Shown here: positions 44,425 through 53,787 of the stretch, one piece after another
How positions within the stretch are numbered: the stretch's first letter is position 1
How the letters are laid out: the number at the start of each line of letters is the position of its first letter
Assembly: GCA_004791255.1 (NCBI GenBank)
Contig: SRUQ01000011.1
Coordinates: 132,578 to 196,577, forward strand
Reading direction: 5' to 3'
Source: a bacterium M00.F.Ca.ET.205.01.1.1
GTDB taxonomy: Bacteria > Pseudomonadota > Alphaproteobacteria > Rhizobiales > Rhizobiaceae
DNA: 64,000 nucleotides
Notes under the pieces: generated by a model
What the model saw: the letters and a program-made list of their open reading frames with translations, nothing else
The model's database searches: none
Told to the model about the DNA's origin: nothing
Translations under genes and position numbers: made by a program

Positions 44425-46710
44425 ATGGCTCCGCAGGCACCGACACTGAACGAACCGCTTTTCAGCGAACCCGGCGCGCGTGACGGGCGCCGGCTGCTGG
44501 CGCTGCCCGGCGTGGTGGCGGTCGCGGGCGCACTGATCATGGCGGCCATCTCGTTCGCCATCCTGGTCGGCGCGACGCCGATCGCGCCCGACGCCAGGAC
44601 AACCTGGGCGCTGATCGCGCTCAACGCCGTCTTCGTCCTGCTCCTGATCACGCTGGTCGGCCGCGAGGTGCATCGCATCGTCATGGCGCGCCGGCATGGC
44701 AAGGCGGCCTCACGGCTGCATGTGCGCATCGTCGCCATGTTCGCGCTGGTCGCCGCCATTCCCGCCATCATGGTGGCGATTATCGCCTCGATCACGCTCG
44801 ACATCGGCCTCGATCGCTGGTTCGAGATCCGCACCAAGACGATCGTCAACTCGTCGCTGTCGATCGCCGATGCCTATGTCCAGGAAAACGCACGCAACCT
44901 GCAGGGCACGACGCTGTCGATGGCCTATGATCTCGACGCCTCACGCACGCTCTACGGCCTTGATCGGACTGGCTTTCTCGATCTGATGAACAAGGAATCC
45001 CAGGGCCGCGGGCTGGCACATGCCGCGCTGATCAAGTCCGACGGCTCGTTCGTCATGAGTGCCAAGACCGATGCCGATTTCGCCATGCCGGAACCGCCGG
45101 AAGGTGCTGTTTCCAGCGCCACCGAAGGCCAACCGGTGCTCATCGAACCGCGCACGCGCAACATCATGGGCGCCATCGTCAAGCTGCGCCAGATCGAGGG
45201 CCTCTACCTCTACACCATCCGCCTGGTCGACCCCGACGTGATCAAGGCGCGCCAGATCGTCCGCTCCAACACCGACGAATACCGCAACCTGGAAGATAAC
45301 AGGCGCACCTCGCAGGTGGCTTTCGCGCTGCCCTATCTGTCGCTGACGCTGATCGTCATCCTGTCGGCCATCTGGACCGGTATCGCGGTGGCCGACCGGC
45401 TGGTGCGGCCGATTCGCCAGCTCATTGGAGCCGCCGACGAGGTCGCCACCGGCAATCTCGACGTCGCGGTTCCTGTCAGGCCTTCGGACGGCGACGTCGC
45501 CTCGCTCGGCGACACTTTCAACAAGATGCTGCTGGAGCTGAAATCGCAGCGCAACGAGATCCTGTCCGCCAAGGATCTGATCGACGAGCGCCGCCGCTTC
45601 TCGGAAGCCGTGCTAGCGGGCGTCACCGCCGGCGTCATCGGCGTCGATCCCTATGGTATCGTCAGCATCGTCAACCGCTCGGCCGAAACCATGCTGGCCA
45701 TCTCAGGCACGGCGGCACTGGGACAGAACCTCTCCGCCGTACTGCCGCATGTCGGCCGCGTCTTCGAGATCGGCCGCAAGTCCGGCAAGCCGGTCTACCG
45801 CGAGCAGGTGACCTTCTATCGCGCCGGCGCCGAGCGGACCTTCAATGTGCAGATCACCATCGAGGCCGGCGACGACGGTGAGGAGGAGAAATCCTACGTC
45901 GTCACGGTCGATGACATCACCGATCTCGTCCAGGCGCAGCGCTCTTCCGCCTGGGCCGATGTGGCGCGGCGCATCGCCCATGAGATCAAGAACCCGCTTA
46001 CACCCATCCAGCTCTCCGCCGAACGCATCAAACGTCGTTACGGCAAGGTCATCACCGAGGACCGCGAGGTCTTCGACCAGTGCACCGACACCATCATCCG
46101 GCAGGTCGAGGACATCGGCCGCATGGTGGACGAATTCTCCGCTTTCGCCCGCATGCCCAAGCCCGAGATGAAGTCGATCGACCTGCGCGAATCGCTGCGC
46201 GAAGCCTCGTTCCTGGTGGAGGTCAGCCGCGCCGACATCGTATTCGAGCGCGACTTCGGCAGCGAGCCGCTCAAGGGCACGTTCGACAGCCGGCTGATGG
46301 CGCAGGCCTTCGGCAACGTCATCAAGAATGCCGCCGAAGCCATTGACGGTCTGGAACAGAAGGACGGTTCGCACGGCATAATCCGGATTCAAGCCGCGCG
46401 TCAGAATGGCGTGATTCGCATCGACGTCATCGACAACGGCAGGGGTCTGCCACGGGAGAATCGCCAACGGCTGCTCGAGCCCTATATGACCACGCGCGAG
46501 AAGGGCACGGGGCTCGGGCTCGCCATCGTCAAGAAGATCGTGGAGGACCATGGCGGCAGGCTGGAACTGCATGATGCGCCTGCAAATTTCCACGGCGGCC
46601 GTGGCGCGATGATCAGCATCATCCTGCCGCCTGTGGCCGCCGCGCCACCGCGCGGCGAAAGCAGGGCGGAACACGAAAGAGAAACTGAAAAGGTCGGTAA
46701 TGGCGTCTGA
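44425..46710 (+). CDS. ntrY: nitrogen regulation membrane sensor kinase NtrY
   Basis: Histidine kinase of about 761 residues with N-terminal membrane spans, a periplasmic sensor loop, HAMP linker (RLVRPIRQLIGAADEVATG), PAS domain, H-box ARRIAHEIKNPLTPIQLSAE and the ATP lid EKGTGLGLAIVKKIVEDHGG. It pairs with NtrX. ATG 44425 is preferred because a -10-like GCATAAT lies at 44365-44371; ATG 44380 would add 15 residues. It overlaps ntrX by 11 bases. Confidence 0.95.
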   Translation: MAPQAPTLNEPLFSEPGARDGRRLLALPGVVAVAGALIMAAISFAILVGATPIAPDARTTWALIALNAVFVLLLITLVGREVHRIVMARRHGKAASRLHVRIVAMFALVAAIPAIMVAIIASITLDIGLDRWFEIRTKTIVNSSLSIADAYVQENARNLQGTTLSMAYDLDASRTLYGLDRTGFLDLMNKESQGRGLAHAALIKSDGSFVMSAKTDADFAMPEPPEGAVSSATEGQPVLIEPRTRNIMGAIVKLRQIEGLYLYTIRLVDPDVIKARQIVRSNTDEYRNLEDNRRTSQVAFALPYLSLTLIVILSAIWTGIAVADRLVRPIRQLIGAADEVATGNLDVAVPVRPSDGDVASLGDTFNKMLLELKSQRNEILSAKDLIDERRRFSEAVLAGVTAGVIGVDPYGIVSIVNRSAETMLAISGTAALGQNLSAVLPHVGRVFEIGRKSGKPVYREQVTFYRAGAERTFNVQITIEAGDDGEEEKSYVVTVDDITDLVQAQRSSAWADVARRIAHEIKNPLTPIQLSAERIKRRYGKVITEDREVFDQCTDTIIRQVEDIGRMVDEFSAFARMPKPEMKSIDLRESLREASFLVEVSRADIVFERDFGSEPLKGTFDSRLMAQAFGNVIKNAAEAIDGLEQKDGSHGIIRIQAARQNGVIRIDVIDNGRGLPRENRQRLLEPYMTTREKGTGLGLAIVKKIVEDHGGRLELHDAPANFHGGRGAMISIILPPVAAAPPRGESRAEHERETEKVGNGV

Positions 46711-48061
46711 TATTCTGATCGTCGATGACGAGGAAGACATCCGCGAACTCGTCGCAGGCATCCTGAGCGACGAAGGTCACGAAACCCGCACGGCATTCGA
46801 TGCCGATAGTGCGCTGGCGGCGATCGCGGATCGCGCGCCGCGGCTGATTTTCCTCGACATCTGGCTGCAGGGCTCACGTCTGGATGGACTGGCCCTGCTC
46901 GACGAGATCAAGACCATGCACCCGAACCTGCCGGTGGTGATGATCTCGGGCCACGGCAACATCGAAACGGCGGTCTCGGCCATCCGTCGCGGCGCCTATG
47001 ACTTCATCGAGAAGCCGTTCAAGGCCGACAGGCTGATCCTGATCGCCGAGCGCGCGCTGGAGACGTCCAAGCTGCGGCGCGAGGTTTCCGACCTCAAGCA
47101 GCGCAGCGGCGAGACCTTTGACCTGATCGGCATGTCGTCGGCGATGAGCCAACTGCGCCAGACCATCGAGCGCGTCGCCCCGACCAACAGCCGCGTCATG
47201 ATCGTCGGTCCCTCCGGGTCGGGCAAGGAACTGGCGGCGCGCGCCATCCACACGCTGTCGACGCGCAAGGGCGCGCCGTTCGTGACGCTCAGCGCCGCCA
47301 ACATCACGCCCGAACGCATGGAAATCGAGCTGTTCGGCACCGAATCGAATGGCACCGAGCGTAAGGTCGGGGCGCTGGAGGAGGCGCATCGCGGCATCCT
47401 CTACATCGACGAAGTGGCCGACATGCCGCGCGAAACGCAGAACAAGATCCTACGCGTGCTGGTCGAGCAGCAGTTCGAGCGGGTCGGCGGCACCAAGCGG
47501 GTCAAGGTCGACGTACGCATCATCTCCTCCACGTCGCAGAACCTTGAGGCGATGATCGCCGACGGACGTTTTCGCGAGGATCTCTACCATCGCCTGGCCG
47601 TGGTGCCGGTCATGGTGCCGGGACTTGCCGAGCGACGCGAGGACATTCCTTATCTCGTTGACAATTTCATGAAGCAGATCGCCCGCCAGGCCGGCATCAA
47701 GCCGCGCCGCATCGGCGACGATGCACTCGCCGTGCTGCAGGCGCACAACTGGCCGGGCAACGTTCGCCAACTGCGCAACAATGTCGAGCGCCTGATGATC
47801 CTGGCGCGCGGCGAGGATGTCGATTCCCCGATCACCGCCGATCTGTTGCCATCCGAGATCGGCGATGTCATGCCGCGCACGCCCAACCAGTCGGACCAGC
47901 ACATCATGGCGCTGCCGTTGCGCGAGGCCCGCGAACAGTTCGAGAAGGATTACTTGATCGCCCAGATCAACCGCTTCGGCGGCAACATCTCGAAGACGGC
48001 CGAATTCATCGGCATGGAGCGTTCCGCGCTGCACCGCAAGCTGAAGTCGCTGGGCGTCTGA
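46700..48061 (+). CDS. ntrX: response regulator NtrX
   Basis: Protein of 453 residues. Receiver Asp53 in LIFLDIWLQGS, AAA+ domain with Walker A GPSGSGKE (170-177), and a C-terminal Fis-type helix-turn-helix (ISKTAEFIGMERSALHRKL). At the place of the GAFTGA loop it reads GTESNGTERKVGALEEAH (213-230), so the sigma-54-contact motif is missing. It may act without sigma-54. Paired with ntrY. Confidence 0.96.
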   Translation: MASDILIVDDEEDIRELVAGILSDEGHETRTAFDADSALAAIADRAPRLIFLDIWLQGSRLDGLALLDEIKTMHPNLPVVMISGHGNIETAVSAIRRGAYDFIEKPFKADRLILIAERALETSKLRREVSDLKQRSGETFDLIGMSSAMSQLRQTIERVAPTNSRVMIVGPSGSGKELAARAIHTLSTRKGAPFVTLSAANITPERMEIELFGTESNGTERKVGALEEAHRGILYIDEVADMPRETQNKILRVLVEQQFERVGGTKRVKVDVRIISSTSQNLEAMIADGRFREDLYHRLAVVPVMVPGLAERREDIPYLVDNFMKQIARQAGIKPRRIGDDALAVLQAHNWPGNVRQLRNNVERLMILARGEDVDSPITADLLPSEIGDVMPRTPNQSDQHIMALPLREAREQFEKDYLIAQINRFGGNISKTAEFIGMERSALHRKLKSLGV

Positions 48062-48147
48062 CCCGACGTCCAGTGGACCACGCGATTGTCCGTTGCGGCG
48101 ATGGCGGAATCGCCTAGAAAAGCCGAAGCAAATCCCCGAGGTGAACC

Positions 48148-49008
48148 ATGCCGCGCATTGCCTATGTGAACGGGCGCTACATCGCTCATGCCGATGCCGC
48201 CGTGCATATCGAGGATCGCGGCTATCAGTTCGCCGACGGCGTCTATGAAGTCTGCGAGGTGGCGCGCGGCTTCATCGTCGACATGCCGCGCCATCTGGCC
48301 CGGCTGAACCGCTCACTCACCGAATTGTCAATCGATTGGCCGGTCACCAAGGGGGTGTTGCCGCTTCTCCTGCGCGAGGTCGTGCGCCGCAACCATGTCG
48401 TCAACGGCCTGGTCTACGTCCAGGTGACGCGCGGCGTTGCCAGCCGCGACTTTGCCTTCCCGGCGGATACGCTGTCGTCCCTCGTGATCACGGCCAGAAA
48501 GGCGGATCCGGCCGCCGGCGCAAAGCGGGCGGAGACCGGCATCGCGGTCATCACCGTGCCGGAGAACCGCTGGGACCGCGTCGACATCAAGAGCACCGGC
48601 CTGCTGCCCAATGTGCTGGCCAAGCAGAAGGCCAAGGAAGCCGGCGCCCAGGAAGCATGGTTCGTCGACACCGACGGCAACGTCAAGGAAGGTGGATCGT
48701 CGAACGCCTGGATCGTCACCCGGGAAGGGGTCCTCGTGACCAGGCCGGCCGAACACGGCATCCTGCGCGGCATCACCCGCACCACCATGTTCGAGGTCGC
48801 GGCCAGTCTTGGCCTGAAGATCGAGGAGCGCGGCTTTTCGGTCGCCGAGGCCAAGGCGGCGCGGGAGGCTTTCATCAGCTCGGCGACGACGATTGCCATG
48901 CCGGTCGTGGCCATTGACGGCAATCCGGTCGCCAACGGGCACCCCGGCTCAATAACACTTTCGTTGCGGCAAGCCTTTTTTGACATTGCGGAAAAAAGTC
49001 CAGCCTGA
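48148..49008 (+). CDS. D-amino acid aminotransferase (class IV)
   Basis: PLP fold-type IV transaminase of 286 residues. Signatures: EDRGYQFADGVYEV near residue 25, the PLP Lys in IKSTGLLPNVLAKQKAKEAG, and EGGSSNAWIV. It interconverts D-alanine and D-glutamate type substrates for peptidoglycan; branched-chain or aminodeoxychorismate activity cannot be ruled out by eye. The gene sits between ntrX and hfq, a usual rhizobial arrangement. The start follows CGAGGTGAACC. Confidence 0.9.
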   Translation: MPRIAYVNGRYIAHADAAVHIEDRGYQFADGVYEVCEVARGFIVDMPRHLARLNRSLTELSIDWPVTKGVLPLLLREVVRRNHVVNGLVYVQVTRGVASRDFAFPADTLSSLVITARKADPAAGAKRAETGIAVITVPENRWDRVDIKSTGLLPNVLAKQKAKEAGAQEAWFVDTDGNVKEGGSSNAWIVTREGVLVTRPAEHGILRGITRTTMFEVAASLGLKIEERGFSVAEAKAAREAFISSATTIAMPVVAIDGNPVANGHPGSITLSLRQAFFDIAEKSPA

Positions 49009-49151
49009 TAACCGCACAGGTGGAATGAACATCAATATATCTCGTTCTGCTTGTCGTTCTGACGGCAAGGTGGTGTTTGCGCGCTTGACATGTGCCTGAC
49101 AATTTGGCGCATTGGCTGCAAACCGAAGGGGATCGGCGAAAGACAAAAACA

Positions 49152-49397
49152 ATGGCGGAACGATCGCAAAACCTTCAGGACCTGTTCCTGAATTCAGTTC
49201 GCAAGAGCAAAAACCCGCTCACCATCTTTCTCATCAACGGCGTGAAGCTGACCGGCGTGGTCACTTCGTTCGACAATTTCTGTGTCCTGCTGCGCCGCGA
49301 CGGTCACTCACAGCTCGTCTACAAGCACGCCATTTCCACGATCATGCCGAGCCAGCCGGTTCAGATGTTCGATGGCGAGGAAAGCCAGGGCGCCTGA
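49152..49397 (+). CDS. hfq: RNA chaperone Hfq
   Basis: Protein of 81 residues. Sm1 motif FLINGVKLTGVVTSFDNFCVLL and Sm2 motif YKHAISTIMPSQPV are complete; the short C-terminal tail is typical of alphaproteobacteria. It forms a hexamer that pairs small RNAs with mRNAs, including nitrogen-fixation control in rhizobia. ATG 49152 is chosen; the open frame to 49092 is non-coding in character. hflX begins directly after the stop. Confidence 0.98.
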   Translation: MAERSQNLQDLFLNSVRKSKNPLTIFLINGVKLTGVVTSFDNFCVLLRRDGHSQLVYKHAISTIMPSQPVQMFDGEESQGA

Positions 49398-50789
49398 TTG
49401 GCACGTGAGAAGGACGCGGACGACAAGGTTCGCGGAAAACCAGCGCATCATCCCGGGACGGAGGCCAAGGGTCCGACCCGGGCCGTGGTCATCGTGCCGG
49501 TGCTTACCCGCCAGCAGCGCGGCGAGGACGATACGAACCGTCCGCGCCTGACACGCTCGGCCGAGGCTCGCCACGAGGAAGCGGTCGGCCTTGCCCGCGC
49601 AATCAACCTTGATCTGATCCACACGGGTGTCGTGACCGTCAACGATCCACGGCCGGCGACCTTGCTCGGCAGCGGCAAGATCGAAGAGCTCGCCGAGATC
49701 ATCAAGGAAGGGCACGCGGAAGTGGTCATTGTCGATCATCCGCTGACGCCGGTGCAACAACGCAACCTGGAGAAGGAATTCAACGCCAAGGTGCTGGATC
49801 GCACCGGGTTGATCCTCGAGATATTTGGCGAGCGCGCCCGCACCAAGGAAGGCACGCTGCAGGTCGAACTCGCCCATTTGAACTATCAGAAGGGGCGCCT
49901 GGTGCGCAGCTGGACCCACCTCGAGCGCCAGCGCGGCGGCGCCGGCTTCCTCGGTGGTCCCGGCGAAACCCAGATCGAATCCGACCGGCGGCAGTTGCAG
50001 GAAAAGATCATCAAGCTCAAGCAGGAGCTGGAAACGGTGCGCCGCACCCGCGACTTGCACCGCGCCAAGCGCAAGAAGGTGCCGTTTCCGGTGGTGGCCA
50101 TCGTCGGCTACACCAATGCCGGCAAGTCGACGCTGTTCAACAAGCTGACCGGGGCAGGGGTGTTGGCGCAGGATATGCTGTTTGCCACGCTCGATCCGAC
50201 GTTGCGCCGGGTGCGCCTGCCGCACGGCACGCCGATCATCCTGTCCGACACGGTCGGCTTCATTTCGGATCTGCCGACCCACCTGATAGCGGCTTTTCGC
50301 GCCACGCTGGAAGAGGTGGTCGAGGCCGATCTCGTCATCCATCTGCGCGATATTTCCGATCCCGATACGGCGGCGCAGGCCGAGGATGTCGAGCGCATCC
50401 TGGCCGACCTCGGCGTCGACGCCAACGACACCAAGCGGGTGATCGAGGTCTGGAACAAGATCGACCGGCTGGACGAAGGCAACAGGAACCGGCTGCTCGC
50501 CGATGGCGCCGATAGCAGCAAGGCGCCGCCGATTGCCGTGTCGGCGGTGACCGGCGAGGGCATCGACGCGCTGAAGGCGATCATCGAAACCCGGATGTCG
50601 GGTGAGCTCGAATCCGTCACGGTGACGATCGAGCCGGCGCAGTTCGGCCTTGTCGACTGGCTTTATCGCAATGGCGATGTCGTCTCGCGGACCGACAATG
50701 ATGACGGCAGCGCCACCATTTCGCTCAAGGCCACGCAAAGCGCCCGCGAAGAGATCGAAAGCCGATTGCGCCGCAAAAACAACGGCTAG
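49398..50789 (+). CDS. hflX: ribosome-associated GTPase HflX
   Basis: GTPase of 463 residues. The N-terminal HflX domain ends in GGPGETQIESDRR, followed by a coiled coil and the G domain with G1 GYTNAGKST, G3 DTVGF and G4 NKID. It splits stalled ribosomes under stress. The start is a TTG immediately after the hfq stop, so the two are co-translated. The stop codon TAG at 50787 lies inside a palindromic repeat. Confidence 0.95.
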   Translation: MAREKDADDKVRGKPAHHPGTEAKGPTRAVVIVPVLTRQQRGEDDTNRPRLTRSAEARHEEAVGLARAINLDLIHTGVVTVNDPRPATLLGSGKIEELAEIIKEGHAEVVIVDHPLTPVQQRNLEKEFNAKVLDRTGLILEIFGERARTKEGTLQVELAHLNYQKGRLVRSWTHLERQRGGAGFLGGPGETQIESDRRQLQEKIIKLKQELETVRRTRDLHRAKRKKVPFPVVAIVGYTNAGKSTLFNKLTGAGVLAQDMLFATLDPTLRRVRLPHGTPIILSDTVGFISDLPTHLIAAFRATLEEVVEADLVIHLRDISDPDTAAQAEDVERILADLGVDANDTKRVIEVWNKIDRLDEGNRNRLLADGADSSKAPPIAVSAVTGEGIDALKAIIETRMSGELESVTVTIEPAQFGLVDWLYRNGDVVSRTDNDDGSATISLKATQSAREEIESRLRRKNNG

Positions 50790-50886
50790 AGCGGTTCAGC
50801 GTTTGATTGAATCGCCGAACCGCTCTAACTCTTTGTTTTTTCGCAATTCCGGACGGAAAACCGCTACGCACTTTTCCTGGAATTGC
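50787..50886. repeat. composite palindromic intergenic repeat, rhizobial type; also a likely terminator
   Basis: Two stem-loops: TAGAGCGGTTC/GAACCGCTCTA (50787-50797, 50817-50827), then GCAATTCC/GGAATTGC (50843-50850, 50879-50886) with an inner GGAAAA/TTTTCC. T-rich sequence between them could end hflX transcription. The consensus is a repeat I remember from many Mesorhizobium intergenic regions. The first arm includes the hflX stop codon. Confidence 0.7.
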
Positions 50887-50897
50887 GCTAGTGCAGG

Positions 50898-51722
50898 CTA
50901 TTTTGCGCTCTTTGCTTGTTGCCAGAGCGCTTCCATCTCGTCCAATGTCGCCTTCTCAAGCGTGCTGCCGGATTTTTCCACGGCCTGCTCGACATAATGG
51001 AAGCGTGAGCGGAATTTCTCGTTGGTGCCGCTGAGGGCTGCTTCGGAATCCAGCTTCAGGTGGCGTCCGAGATTGACGACGGCAAACAGCATGTCGCCGA
51101 ACTCGTCCTTGATCTCGGCGGTTTGGCCCTTGGCCAACGCCTCGCGCAGTTCGCCGATCTCTTCCTCGATCTTGTCGAGGATAGGGGCGGCCTCGCTCCA
51201 ATCGAAGCCGACGCGGGCAGCTTTTTCCTGAAGTTTCAACGCGCGGGTCAGGGCGGGCAGGGCGACCGGCACACTGTCCAGAAACCCCTTGCCATTGTCT
51301 TCGGGGTCAAGCCCGCGCGCCAGCCGGGCCTGCCGCTTTTCGGCCTTCTCGCCGGCCTTGATCTTTTCCCACATGCCCTTGGCCATGCCGGCGCTGCGGG
51401 CCTCTTCGTCGCCGAACACATGCGGGTGGCGGCGGATCATCTTGGTGGTGATGGCCTGGACCACGTCGCCAAAGGCGAATTCGCCAGCTTCCTCTGCCAT
51501 CTGCGCGTGATAGACCACCTGCAGCAGGAGATCGCCGAGTTCGTCGCGCAAATCGTCGAGGTCGCCGCGTGCGATGGCATCAGCCACCTCATAGGCTTCC
51601 TCGATCGTGTAGGGTGCTATGGTCGAAAAATTCTGCTCGATGTCCCACGGGCAGCCGGTCTTCGGCGCCCGGAGCGCCGCCATGATCTCGATCAGGCGGG
51701 AAATGTCTTGCGATGGCGTCAT
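50898..51722 (-). CDS. mazG: nucleoside triphosphate pyrophosphohydrolase MazG
   Basis: Protein of 274 residues with two MazG all-alpha NTP-PPase repeats: CPWDIEQNFSTIAPYTIEEAYE and EELGD-type EKIEEEIGELREAL segments with DELGDLLLQ and DEFGDMLFA metal sites. It hydrolyses NTPs to NMPs and lowers ppGpp or removes damaged nucleotides. This is a house-cleaning enzyme, unrelated to the MazEF toxin. Confidence 0.94.
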   Translation of the reverse strand: MTPSQDISRLIEIMAALRAPKTGCPWDIEQNFSTIAPYTIEEAYEVADAIARGDLDDLRDELGDLLLQVVYHAQMAEEAGEFAFGDVVQAITTKMIRRHPHVFGDEEARSAGMAKGMWEKIKAGEKAEKRQARLARGLDPEDNGKGFLDSVPVALPALTRALKLQEKAARVGFDWSEAAPILDKIEEEIGELREALAKGQTAEIKDEFGDMLFAVVNLGRHLKLDSEAALSGTNEKFRSRFHYVEQAVEKSGSTLEKATLDEMEALWQQAKSAK

Positions 51723-51807
51723 GCCGCGGATGCTAGCGCGCCGCCTGCCGCGCGGCCAACGCTGTCAGCTGGCCGGCGCGCCTTGTCCACAGGTCAGCGG
51801 GGGCCAG

Positions 51808-52992
51808 TCAGTCGAGAACTGAGACGATGGCCTTGGCAAGGTCGTCCATGCCGTCCTCGGGCAGGCCGGCGACATTGATGCGGCTGTCGCCGACCATGTA
51901 GATGCCGTGCTCGGCGCGCAGACGCTCGACCTGCGCTTCGGTCAGGCCGAGGCGGGAAAACATGCCGCGGTGGTCGGCGACGAAATCGAAACGGTCGGAG
52001 TTGGATTGACGGCGCAGCGCCTCGGCGAATTGCACGCGCAGCCGGAGCATGCGCAGGCGCATCTCTTCGAGCTCGGCTTCCCAATCCGCGCGCAACTCTG
52101 CGTCTTCCAGCACGATGCGGACCGCGGCAGCGCCGTGATCCGGCGGCATCGAATACATCGCGCGCGCCGCCGACAGCATCTGGCTCATCGCCACATCGGC
52201 TTGGGCGCTGTCCCTGGCCAGGATCATCGCGGCGCCGACACGGTCGCGGTAGACGGCGAAATTCTTCGAGCAGCTGGACGCGACGACCATTTCCGGCACC
52301 TTGGCGGCCAGCAGCCGCAGACCGAGGGCGTCGGCTTCAAGGCCATCGCCAAAGCCCTGATAGGCGATGTCGACGAACGGCAACAGGCCGCGCTCGACGA
52401 CCAGATCGGTCACGGCAGCCCATTGCGCCGCATCCAGATTGGCACCGGTCGGGTTGTGGCAGCAGCCATGCAACAGCACAACGTCGCCGCTTTGCGCCGT
52501 CCGCAGGGTTGCCAGCATGTCGTCGAAACGAACGGCACCCGTGGCCGCATCGAAATAGGGATAGTCGCGGATCTGCAGGCCGGCGGCCCGCATCACCGGC
52601 ATATGGTTCGGCCAAGTCGGGTCCGACAGCCAGACGGTTGCGTCCGAGCGCGTGCGCTTGAGCAGCTCCGCCACCAGCCGCAATGCACCGGAGCCACCGG
52701 GGGCTTGCGCCGCGCGGATGCGCGTCAGGTCGGCGCCCGGACCGAAGGCGAGCTTGGCCATCACCGTGTTGAAGGCGGTATCGCCGGCAAGGCCGAGATA
52801 GGTCTTGGTGTCCTGCCCCTGCAGCAGCCGCGTCTCGGCCTCGCGCACCGCGCGCATGACCGGCGTCTTGCCGTCGCGGTCCTTGTAGACGCCGACGCCG
52901 AGATCGACCTTGCCGGGACGCGGGTCTGCGCGATAGAGGCCGATCAGGGCCAGGATCTTGTCGGCGGGGGCAGGCTGCAGGTCTTCGAACAT
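51808..52992 (-). CDS. aromatic/aspartate amino acid aminotransferase
   Basis: PLP fold-type I enzyme of 394 residues of the class I aspartate/tyrosine group: VDLGVGVYKDRDGKTPVM, LLHGCCHNPTGANLD, and the PLP lysine in SSCSKNFAVYRDRVG. It transfers amino groups between aromatic amino acids or aspartate and 2-oxoglutarate. ATG 52992 begins the family motif MFEDLQPAPADKI; the open frame to 53061 is extra. Confidence 0.93.
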   Translation of the reverse strand: MFEDLQPAPADKILALIGLYRADPRPGKVDLGVGVYKDRDGKTPVMRAVREAETRLLQGQDTKTYLGLAGDTAFNTVMAKLAFGPGADLTRIRAAQAPGGSGALRLVAELLKRTRSDATVWLSDPTWPNHMPVMRAAGLQIRDYPYFDAATGAVRFDDMLATLRTAQSGDVVLLHGCCHNPTGANLDAAQWAAVTDLVVERGLLPFVDIAYQGFGDGLEADALGLRLLAAKVPEMVVASSCSKNFAVYRDRVGAAMILARDSAQADVAMSQMLSAARAMYSMPPDHGAAAVRIVLEDAELRADWEAELEEMRLRMLRLRVQFAEALRRQSNSDRFDFVADHRGMFSRLGLTEAQVERLRAEHGIYMVGDSRINVAGLPEDGMDDLAKAIVSVLD

Positions 52993-53134
52993 CGCAATGG
53001 TTCCGTTGGCGCGGCGGAGTGATACGCAAATAGAGCGCATTCCGCCAGCGGTTTCCGGCACAAGGGAACGTGTTTACTGGTGAAGCAGCCGCATGCGATT
53101 GGCGGTTCAGAGCAGTGCTACGGATGAAGGCTCG

Positions 53135-53728
53135 ATGCTGGTACGTCTGACGATGATCTGCAATGGCGCCACGGCCGCGACCCGGCAGGGGGCGTTTCCC
53201 GCCGATGAGCCGCTCGAGCCAAGGTCGCTGACCCTGGCGACGGCGATGCGCGGAACACTGCGTCGTGCCGATCGTGTCTGGTCCGCTCCGGCGCTGCGGG
53301 CTCGCCAGATCGCCGAGGCGTTGGGGTTGGAAGCATCGGTCGAACCATTGCTGGCCGACCAGGATTATGGCCGCTGGGCGGGCAAGAGTTTTGACGACGT
53401 GCGGGGGCAGCAGCCCGAGGGCATCGTCGCCTGGCTTACCGATCCCGATGCGGCGCCGCATGGCGGCGAGTCGCTGGCCGACGTTGCCAGCAGGGCGTCA
53501 AAGCTGATGAACGGATTGATCGCCGAACGTGGCCACACGGTTGCCGTGACGCATGCCAGCGTCATCCGCACCGCGATCCTGCACGTTCTCGGCGCGCCGC
53601 TTGCCGCCAGCTCGAAGATCGACATCGAGCCGTTGAGCATCACCGATTTTCGCAGCGACGGCCGTCGGTGGGTATTGCGCGCATGCGGCGTGACTGGTCC
53701 CAAACCGGCAAATCCGCGCGGGGCCTGA
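53135..53728 (+). CDS. histidine phosphatase superfamily protein with degenerate catalytic motif
   Basis: Protein of 197 residues related to the phosphoglycerate mutase/SixA group: the second half has GGESLADVASRASKL and VTHASVIR with the conserved second histidine. The N-terminal catalytic RHG is replaced by CNG in LTMICNGATAATRQG (Asn10, codon AAT at 53162-53164), so the phosphohistidine cannot form there. It may be inactive, regulatory or use another chemistry. The start is uncertain, since the frame is open to 53093. Confidence 0.75.
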   Translation: MLVRLTMICNGATAATRQGAFPADEPLEPRSLTLATAMRGTLRRADRVWSAPALRARQIAEALGLEASVEPLLADQDYGRWAGKSFDDVRGQQPEGIVAWLTDPDAAPHGGESLADVASRASKLMNGLIAERGHTVAVTHASVIRTAILHVLGAPLAASSKIDIEPLSITDFRSDGRRWVLRACGVTGPKPANPRGA

Positions 53729-53787
53729 CGGGGGCGGCAGATACCGGCCAAGAAAAAAAGGGCGCCGGCCGGGATTAAAATCCCCAC

